20,189 nt of DNA from Alteromonas_F sp964429915 (GTDB taxonomy: Bacteria; Pseudomonadota; Gammaproteobacteria; Enterobacterales; Alteromonadaceae). The stretch is from NCBI GenBank assembly GCA_964429915.1, contig CAYSDZ010000046.1:1-20189 (forward strand), in the 5' to 3' direction. The notes beneath the pieces were generated by a model that saw nothing but the letters and a program-made list of their open reading frames with translations, was not told where the DNA came from and searched no databases. The position numbers and the translations under genes are program-made. This document shows positions 15,069 through 20,189 of this stretch, in pieces. Each line of letters begins with the position of its first letter. The first letter of the stretch is position 1.

Positions 15069-15086
15069 ATGACATCAAGCTGTCAT
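15069..15086. promoter_or_regulatory. Small dyad at the presumed transcription start, possible operator
   Basis: ATGACA (15069-15074) and TGTCAT (15081-15086) form a perfect six-base inverted repeat with a six-base spacer. It lies directly after the candidate -10 box, where a repressor would sit. It could equally be a chance hairpin in the untranslated leader. Confidence 0.3.
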
Positions 15087-15178
15087 TAATCCTGCTTATC
15101 ATTAAACAAGAAGAAAGCACATCCAGCTTAAAAACGTTTTCACTTTTTGAACATAAAGGAGGCGGTCGGCTTACATCT

Positions 15179-16138
15179 ATGCAGTTAGTACAATCCAAAC
15201 ACCCGCTTCATTTTACTAGATTTGATAGGGTGAAAGACACATCAATTTTGGCACGAGCCAGTATCGTGTTGCTATTTATCCCGCTGTTTTTTATCGACTT
15301 AGGGGCTAAACATTCTCCAATCACCGTAGAATTTTTTGAAGCTTGTCATTGTATTTTCTTTTTCTTAGCAGGGTTGCTCACCTTCCCTCTCATTAAGCTG
15401 CCAGCTAAGCAGGGTGTTGTTTGGGCAGTCAGTGCAGTGTTTTTCCTAAGTTTGATTATTGAGACCACTCAGGAATGGGTCGGGCGAAGTTTCCAGTGGG
15501 CTGATATCTACCGCAATTTACTTGGATTTTGCATGGGGGCTTGTGTCATCATATTCAGTAAGACCCCTAATTCAGCTAGAAAAATAAAGGCGGCGATCTG
15601 TTTTTGTATTCTGCTGTCACTTGCCTTGTTCGAACGAAGCCCTCTTATTACTCAAATCGCAAGCCAGCTTTATATGCGTACTAATTTGCCGATATTGGTA
15701 GATTTTGAGCATGAATTTGAATTGTTAAATTGGTCGGCGAAGAATGCCACTTTGTCGTATTCAGAAGACGCACTATTTATAGATGCTAAATCTTCTAAAA
15801 AAATGGCAAAAGTATCGTTCAAACACTTTCCTCAAGATTGGAGTGAATTTGAAGATGTTGTGGTTAGAGTTGAGAATGTGGGCAAGGGGCCGATTAAAGT
15901 GAAGCTTGTTATCGGCAATACGGAACAGGGCGATAAACTAACTAAAGAGATGATTGCTTCTCCTGGGCTTCACCTCATCAATATGCACTACCATAAGCGA
16001 GTTGAAGCATCAGATATTAACCGATTCACCTTATTCGCAAAGAGCACTGCGTCTCGTGATATGGCTCAATTAAAGTTACACTCGGTATATTTAGAGCAAG
16101 CAAACCAAGCCAATAATCGCGTTAGCGAAGACATGTGA
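15179..16138 (+). CDS. VanZ-like membrane protein with an extra C-terminal domain
   Basis: This 319-residue protein has hydrophobic segments near 24-42, 54-72, 78-95, 110-127 and 137-152. The segment IIETTQEWVGRSFQWADIYR followed by NLLG (about 93-116) carries the E-x2-Q, R, D and N-x2-G pattern of the VanZ-like family. From about residue 165 to 310 there is a soluble, beta-rich part (LVDFEHEFELLNW, then VVVRVENVGKGPIKVKLVI) resembling a carbohydrate-binding jelly-roll domain, probably outside the membrane. VanZ-like proteins are poorly understood; VanZ itself gives teicoplanin resistance. The ATG is preceded by a perfect AAAGGAGG, but 16 bases away, longer than usual, and no in-frame start lies nearer. 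It stands alone, divergent from nasT and convergent with the rhamnose cluster; a link to surface polysaccharide is inferred only. Confidence 0.75.
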   Translation: MQLVQSKHPLHFTRFDRVKDTSILARASIVLLFIPLFFIDLGAKHSPITVEFFEACHCIFFFLAGLLTFPLIKLPAKQGVVWAVSAVFFLSLIIETTQEWVGRSFQWADIYRNLLGFCMGACVIIFSKTPNSARKIKAAICFCILLSLALFERSPLITQIASQLYMRTNLPILVDFEHEFELLNWSAKNATLSYSEDALFIDAKSSKKMAKVSFKHFPQDWSEFEDVVVRVENVGKGPIKVKLVIGNTEQGDKLTKEMIASPGLHLINMHYHKRVEASDINRFTLFAKSTASRDMAQLKLHSVYLEQANQANNRVSEDM

Positions 16139-16164
16139 CTTGTTGCAAGTTTTCATGTTTTGTT
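16131..16164 (+). terminator. Terminator hairpin overlapping the two convergent stops
   Basis: ACATG/CATGT and ACTTG/CAAGT nested stems (16131-16158) with a three-base loop begin in the last codons of the VanZ-like gene and run into the stop codon of the phosphatase gene on the other strand. A T-rich stretch (TTTTGTTTGT) follows on the plus strand. On the minus strand no T tract follows, so it probably stops only the plus-strand transcript. Confidence 0.5.
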
Positions 16165-16647
16165 TGTCTGCTTAATATGGTCGATCAGGCCTTTACTAGC
16201 ATATTCAATTAAGTTCAACACCACTTCAAACCCTTTCATTCCTCCTTTGTAGGGGTCGGGTACGTCAATGACTTTTGAGCGGATATTTTCACTTGCATAG
16301 CTCATAAATAAACGTGTTTTAGCTTTAGTTTGTGCATTCCCTAAAACAACAAGATTGTCTAAGTTGTTGCTATCCATTGGTATGATGTAATCAAACGAGT
16401 CTAAATCCTCAGCGGACACTTTGCGACTATGTATACCCTCAAAGTGATACCCTTTTGCAGAAGCCACCTGAACAGAACGCTTGTCTGGTGATTGACCGAA
16501 GCTTCCGTGAGTGCCTGCTGAGTCTATTTTACATTGTAAACCTGCGTCAGCGGCCATTTTCCTAAACACTGCCTCAGCAGTAGGAGAACGGCATATATTC
16601 GCGTAACAAACGAACAAAACCGAAGGGATGTTATCAGATGCCATCAT
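16153..16647 (-). CDS. Low-molecular-weight protein tyrosine phosphatase (Wzb/Etp-like)
   Basis: This is a 164-residue cytoplasmic phosphatase of the LMW-PTP family. Near the N-terminus is the catalytic loop C14-YANIC-R20-S, matching C-x5-R-S, and the general acid segment is D131-P-Y (DVPDPYKGG). Most relatives have Gly where Ala16 stands; alanine is a small change and activity is plausible. In polysaccharide loci these enzymes (Wzb, Etp) dephosphorylate a tyrosine kinase such as Wzc that controls polymer length. No kinase lies in the window. The ATG begins one base after the rmlB stop, with AGGGG inside the rmlB end as ribosome site, so it is the last gene of the rhamnose operon. A second Met follows immediately and is an alternative start. 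Confidence 0.88.
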   Translation of the reverse strand: MMASDNIPSVLFVCYANICRSPTAEAVFRKMAADAGLQCKIDSAGTHGSFGQSPDKRSVQVASAKGYHFEGIHSRKVSAEDLDSFDYIIPMDSNNLDNLVVLGNAQTKAKTRLFMSYASENIRSKVIDVPDPYKGGMKGFEVVLNLIEYASKGLIDHIKQTNKT

Positions 16648-16648
16648 G

Positions 16649-17734
16649 TTAAGCCCCTAGCCTTTCTCGCTGATAACTGCCGTCTTGCACTCTTTTGCAC
16701 CAAACTTGGTTGTCCAAGTACCATTGTACCGTTTTGCGAATGCCGGATTCGAATGTTTCAATGGGCTTCCAACCTAGTGTTTGAGCTATTTTACTGGCAT
16801 CGATCGCATAGCGCATGTCGTGCCCGGGGCGGTCTTTCACATAAGTGATTAAATCTTGATAAGAGCCACTGATAGGCACCAATTCATCTAAAATAGTGCA
16901 GATGGTTTTCACCACATCCAAGTTTTGTTTTTCGTTGTGCCCGCCGATATTATAGGTCTCTCCCACTTCGCCTTTCGTAGCTACCACGACCAAAGCGCGA
17001 GCGTGATCTTCAACAAAAAGCCAATCGCGAATTTGGTTACCTTTGCCATATACGGGCAGTGCCTTTCCATCTAGGGCATTAAGAATAACTAAGGGAATAA
17101 GCTTTTCAGGAAAATGGTAGGGGCCATAATTGTTCGAACAATTGGTGACTAAAGTAGGCAGTTTAAAGGTTCTCAACCAAGCTCTTACTAAATGGTCCGA
17201 CGCTGCCTTTGATGCAGAATACGGTGAACTAGGAGCATACGGTGTGGTTTCTGTAAACAGCGGTAATGCTTCGTTAGTTTCGACCTCGTCAGGGTGAGGT
17301 AAATCGCCATACACTTCGTCAGTAGAGATATGGTGGAATCGAAAATTGCCTTTTTTGGTGTCTGACAATCCCTCATAATACGCTCTGGCCTGCTCAAGGA
17401 GTTGATAGGTGCCCATAATGTTGGTTTGCATAAATTCACCCGGACCATCAATAGAGCGATCTACATGAGATTCAGCTGCCAAATGCATGATAATGTCGGG
17501 TTGGTGTTCATTCAGCACGCGTTTTATATTTTGTCCGTCACAAATATCGACTTGTTCGAAAAAATAGCGTTCGCTATCACTCACGCTATGTAATGATTCA
17601 AGATTGCCTGCATAAGTGAGTTTGTCCACATTAATCACAGTATGAGCGGTATCGTTTATCAGATGTCTTACCACCGCAGAGCCTATGAACCCTGCTCCAC
17701 CTGTAACCAAAATGACTTTTGCTGCGTTATTCAT
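16649..17734 (-). CDS. rmlB: dTDP-glucose 4,6-dehydratase
   Basis: RmlB converts dTDP-glucose to dTDP-4-keto-6-deoxyglucose, the second step to dTDP-L-rhamnose. It is an extended SDR enzyme with the NAD motif TGGAGFIGS at the N-terminus, HLAAESHVDRSI, the catalytic STDEVYGD (Thr-Asp-Glu) and the YSASKAASD motif (Tyr-x3-Lys). I prefer the ATG at 17732-17734 (361 aa, the usual length), with GGAA upstream. The open frame runs to a TTG at 17779 that adds a polar extension not expected in the family and has no ribosome site. The gap to rmlD is 48 bases. All active-site residues are present. Confidence 0.95.
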   Translation of the reverse strand: MNNAAKVILVTGGAGFIGSAVVRHLINDTAHTVINVDKLTYAGNLESLHSVSDSERYFFEQVDICDGQNIKRVLNEHQPDIIMHLAAESHVDRSIDGPGEFMQTNIMGTYQLLEQARAYYEGLSDTKKGNFRFHHISTDEVYGDLPHPDEVETNEALPLFTETTPYAPSSPYSASKAASDHLVRAWLRTFKLPTLVTNCSNNYGPYHFPEKLIPLVILNALDGKALPVYGKGNQIRDWLFVEDHARALVVVATKGEVGETYNIGGHNEKQNLDVVKTICTILDELVPISGSYQDLITYVKDRPGHDMRYAIDASKIAQTLGWKPIETFESGIRKTVQWYLDNQVWCKRVQDGSYQRERLGA

Positions 17735-17782
17735 AGTTAATTCCGTATCGTTCCTTTTGCTACTAGCCCACGCTTTCAACCA

Positions 17783-18658
17783 TTAACTGGCTGAAGCTAG
17801 CTGGTCTAGCATGGTGCTTAATTGTTGACGCCAATGGATTAGCTTGGCTTGTTCAAAGGTGCGTCGAGTCGATATTTTATCCAACACACTGTAGTGAGGG
17901 CGAGTCGCAGGCGTAGGGTAATCACGTGTAGGAATGGGGTTAATCACACATTTTGAGTGCAATAAGCCTTTTTCCAATCCAAGCTGCTGAATAGCAATAG
18001 CAAAGTCGTACCAACTGGTCACGCCTTCGTCCGACCAATGAAATATACCGTTTATGGGTTTAGTAGCAGACTCGAAGCAAGCTTCCGCTAAGCCTTTTGC
18101 CCATGTTGGCGAGCCTATCTGATCATCAATAATCGCTAACTCTGGTTTGGTTGCCATTAACTTCAGCATCGTTTTTACAAAGTTATTGCCACTGCATGAA
18201 TACACCCACGATGTACGTATAATACAACTTGTATTGGGCAGAATTTGCAATAGCGCCTCTTCACCCGCCGCTTTACTTGCGCCATACACACCTTGCGGAT
18301 CGCGAGGGTCATTTGTAGCGTAGGGGGCGCCTTTATCGCCTCGAAATACATAGTCAGTGGAAACATGCACCATTGGAATGTTGTGCTGCTGACACGCTTT
18401 GGCCATTTCACTTACTGCATCGCAGTTCAGGGTAAACGCGGCGTCTTTATCGGTTTCCGCTTTATCGACAGCTGTATAGGCAGACGCATTGACTAAGGCA
18501 CTAGCAGAATGCGTTTCGATAGCCTTGCAAATACTACTTTGCGAAAAAACATCCAGCTCTTCTCTTCCTAAACAAACCACCGACGAACCAAATTTTTCAC
18601 TGAGTTCAGTCGCGAGTTGGCCGTTTTTCCCAACTACCAATACCGTTTGATTTTTCAT
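17783..18658 (-). CDS. rmlD: dTDP-4-dehydrorhamnose reductase
   Basis: RmlD reduces dTDP-4-keto-L-rhamnose to dTDP-L-rhamnose with NAD(P)H, the last step of the pathway. The 291-residue SDR protein shows the nucleotide motif VVGKNGQLATEL, NASAYTAVDKAE, STDYVFRG, the catalytic YGASKAAGE and the C-terminal RPHYSVLD characteristic of RmlD. The ATG follows the rmlC stop by 17 bases. Its ribosome site is weak: AAAGGG lies about 13 bases upstream, so translation may depend on coupling to rmlC. Confidence 0.95.
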   Translation of the reverse strand: MKNQTVLVVGKNGQLATELSEKFGSSVVCLGREELDVFSQSSICKAIETHSASALVNASAYTAVDKAETDKDAAFTLNCDAVSEMAKACQQHNIPMVHVSTDYVFRGDKGAPYATNDPRDPQGVYGASKAAGEEALLQILPNTSCIIRTSWVYSCSGNNFVKTMLKLMATKPELAIIDDQIGSPTWAKGLAEACFESATKPINGIFHWSDEGVTSWYDFAIAIQQLGLEKGLLHSKCVINPIPTRDYPTPATRPHYSVLDKISTRRTFEQAKLIHWRQQLSTMLDQLASAS

Positions 18659-18675
18659 TCGTGTTTTACAACCCT

Positions 18676-19221
18676 TTAAAAGGTAGGTGCGTCTTTAAAC
18701 GCTAAACCATTTTCATCCTTGCCTGACAACGAAGGCATTTGCCCCTTTACTAAAGGCCAGTCGATATTCAAGGTAAGATCGTCATATTTTATCGAAATTT
18801 CTGATTCTGGGTGGTAATAGTCTGTACATTTATACACAAATTCGGCGTATTGGGTTGTCACATAAAAACCATGAGCAAATCCAGCGGGTACCCATAATTG
18901 TCTACCGTTTTCAGCACTCAATTCAAGCCCTACCCATTCGCCGAAAGTCGCAGAAGATTTACGCATATCAACCGCCACATCGAAAACCGCACCACTCACT
19001 ACGCGCACTAATTTGCCTTGCGTTTTTTGCATTTGATAATGTAGCCCACGTAATATGCCTTGCGACGACTTAGAGTGATTATCCTGAACAAAAGCCACAT
19101 CCGAACAGTGCTTACGAAACCAATCATCGCGAAATGTCTCCATAAAAAAGCCACGATCATCGCCAAATACTTTGGGTTCGATAATTTTTACATCAGGGAT
19201 CGCTGTTTCAACTACCTTCAT
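18676..19221 (-). CDS. rmlC: dTDP-4-dehydrorhamnose 3,5-epimerase
   Basis: RmlC epimerises C3 and C5 of dTDP-4-keto-6-deoxyglucose. It is a 181-residue cupin of the expected length. The conserved segments are GDDRGFFMETFR, the RGLHYQ motif with the catalytic histidine, VRVVSGAVFDVAVDMRKSS, and WVPAGFAHGFYV with the metal-free cupin core. AGGAAG precedes the ATG, 22 bases after the rmlA stop. Confidence 0.95.
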   Translation of the reverse strand: MKVVETAIPDVKIIEPKVFGDDRGFFMETFRDDWFRKHCSDVAFVQDNHSKSSQGILRGLHYQMQKTQGKLVRVVSGAVFDVAVDMRKSSATFGEWVGLELSAENGRQLWVPAGFAHGFYVTTQYAEFVYKCTDYYHPESEISIKYDDLTLNIDWPLVKGQMPSLSGKDENGLAFKDAPTF

Positions 19222-19243
19222 TTCTTCCTACTTTGTTTCTATT

Positions 19244-20122
19244 CTATTTCACTCGGTCAGTGAGCATTTTCAATAAATATTTACCATAACCACTTTTTAC
19301 CAAAGGTTTAGCTAGCCGCTCTAGTTGCTCTGCATCAATATATTTCATGCGAAACGCCACTTCTTCAGGACAGCATATTTTTAAGCCTTGACGTTTTTCT
19401 ATCGCAGACACAAAGACTGAGGCATCAAGTAAGCTGTCTAAAGTGCCCGTATCTAGCCAAGCTGAACCACGCCCCATTAATTCTACCTTTAAACTTCCGT
19501 CTTCTAAATACAGGTTGTTTAAATCGGTAATTTCCAACTCGCCCCTGTGCGAAGGCTTCACGCGCTTGGCAAAATCGACCACTCTATTATCGTAAAAATA
19601 TAGCCCAGTTACCGCGTAATTGGATTTAGGCGCAGTGGGTTTTTCTTCAATTGAAAGTGCATTCCAATCGTCGTCAAAATCTACCACACCATACCGTTCG
19701 GGGTCGGTAACATGATAACCAAATACCGTTGCACCTTGCTGTTGACTTCCGGCATTTTGTAAAGACACTAACAAGTCGTGACCATAATAGATATTATCGC
19801 CAAGAATGAGCGTGCAAGGGTCATTTCCAATGAAGTCTTCACCAATTAAAAACGCTTGAGCCAAACCATCGGGCGAGGGTTGAACGGCATACTGCAAATT
19901 GATCCCCCACTGACTGCCGTCGCCAAGCAGTTCAATAAAGCGACCTTGTTCTTCTGGCGTGGTGATGATCAAGATATCTTTAATACCCGCCAGCATCAAA
20001 GTGGTAAGCGGATAGTAAATCATGGGCTTGTCGTAAACTGGCATCAGTTGCTTACTGACAACTTTCGTCAGCGGATGCAAACGGGTGCCTGAACCACCGG
20101 CTAAGATTATTCCTTTTCTCAT
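19244..20122 (-). CDS. rmlA: Glucose-1-phosphate thymidylyltransferase
   Basis: RmlA couples glucose-1-phosphate and dTTP to dTDP-glucose, the entry step of rhamnose synthesis; the enzyme is normally feedback-inhibited by dTDP-rhamnose. The 292-residue protein has the nucleotidyltransferase signature GIILAGGSGTRLHPLT (about 4-19), YDKPMIYYPL, the LILGDNIYYG metal-binding segment, and GSAWLDTGT near the C-terminal part. The ATG is preceded by GAGAG. It is the first rml gene in the transcription order, and a candidate promoter lies 40 bases upstream, although other genes may precede it beyond the window. Confidence 0.96.
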   Translation of the reverse strand: MRKGIILAGGSGTRLHPLTKVVSKQLMPVYDKPMIYYPLTTLMLAGIKDILIITTPEEQGRFIELLGDGSQWGINLQYAVQPSPDGLAQAFLIGEDFIGNDPCTLILGDNIYYGHDLLVSLQNAGSQQQGATVFGYHVTDPERYGVVDFDDDWNALSIEEKPTAPKSNYAVTGLYFYDNRVVDFAKRVKPSHRGELEITDLNNLYLEDGSLKVELMGRGSAWLDTGTLDSLLDASVFVSAIEKRQGLKICCPEEVAFRMKYIDAEQLERLAKPLVKSGYGKYLLKMLTDRVK

Positions 20123-20158
20123 TTTACTCTCACGGAATCATTAGATGTAAAAATGTGG

Positions 20159-20186
20159 ATTGTAGGCTAGCGTGTGAGGAGGTAAA
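20159..20186 (-). promoter_or_regulatory. Candidate sigma-70 promoter for the rmlACDB operon
   Basis: On the minus strand TTTACC (20186-20181) and TACAAT (20164-20159) are 16 bases apart. They match four and five of six consensus bases. The rmlA ATG is about 36 bases downstream. The window ends just past the -35 element, so upstream activator sites cannot be judged. Confidence 0.4.
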
Positions 20187-20189
20187 AGT

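Larger units (their letters stand above)
14573..15178. other. Intergenic region between nasT and the VanZ-like gene
   Basis: No credible gene was found in this 606-base stretch (100 of them N). Its AT-rich contents are the nasT sigma-54-type promoter, the duplicated 55-base sequence around the gap, the NtrC-type box, and the weak promoter and dyad before the VanZ-like gene. Short open frames here are AT-rich, carry no recognisable motif, and one runs through the N block. Confidence 0.7.

Noticed and set aside
14968..15198. Minus-strand 76-codon frame upstream of the VanZ-like gene
   Set aside because: No recognisable motif or strong ribosome site, overlaps the promoter region and first codons of the plus-strand gene; composition fits non-coding AT-rich DNA.
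17735..17779. Extension of rmlB to a TTG at 17779
   Set aside because: No ribosome site, and the added polar residues are foreign to the family; the ATG at 17734 gives the normal length.

Overview
The window (about 45% GC by eye) looks like the chromosome of a marine gammaproteobacterium, most likely from the Alteromonadales. This rests on protein character, gene order and base composition. No rRNA or tRNA is present to fix the taxon, so the assignment is inference.

Region 1 (1-14572, all minus strand) is a complete nitrate assimilation locus. In transcription order it reads: nasT (ANTAR antiterminator), nasS (cytoplasmic nitrate sensor), an untranslated leader, nrtA-nrtB-nrtD (nitrate ABC importer), an outer-membrane porin, nirB-nirD (NADH nitrite reductase), nasA (assimilatory nitrate reductase), cobA (sirohaem precursor synthesis), a long inverted repeat, a TrpD2/YbiB-like gene, and mobA (molybdenum cofactor; cut by the left edge). 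The set covers entry across both membranes, reduction of nitrate to ammonium, and the two special cofactors needed (sirohaem for NirB, Mo-bis-MGD for NasA). Most junctions are 1-4 base overlaps, suggesting translational coupling.

Two control layers can be read from the DNA. Upstream of nasT there is a sigma-54-type promoter (GG-N10-GC) and a farther upstream NtrC-type box (GCAC-N7-GTGC), suggesting nitrogen-limitation control. Between nasS and nrtA the RNA can form two hairpins with six-base loops, both with A at loop position 1 and G at position 4, as expected of an ANTAR target. The second hairpin uses bases of the 5' arm of a strong intrinsic terminator lying just before the nrtA ribosome site. 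The likely logic is that nitrate releases NasT from NasS, NasT binds the hairpins, and the terminator cannot form.

Region 2 (14573-15178) is the intergenic space between nasT and a divergent gene. It contains 100 N flanked by two identical 55-base copies, which looks like an unmerged assembly overlap rather than biology. A 14-base tandem duplication at the nasT start creates a five-codon minicistron.

Region 3 (15179-16138, plus strand) is a VanZ-like membrane protein with an extra C-terminal beta-rich domain. It is convergent with the next cluster and ends in a hairpin overlapping the neighbour's stop.

Region 4 (16153-20189, minus strand) is rmlA-rmlC-rmlD-rmlB (dTDP-L-rhamnose) followed by a low-molecular-weight tyrosine phosphatase. 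It is probably one end of a surface or exopolysaccharide locus that continues beyond the right edge. No mobile element, CRISPR array or RNA gene was seen.
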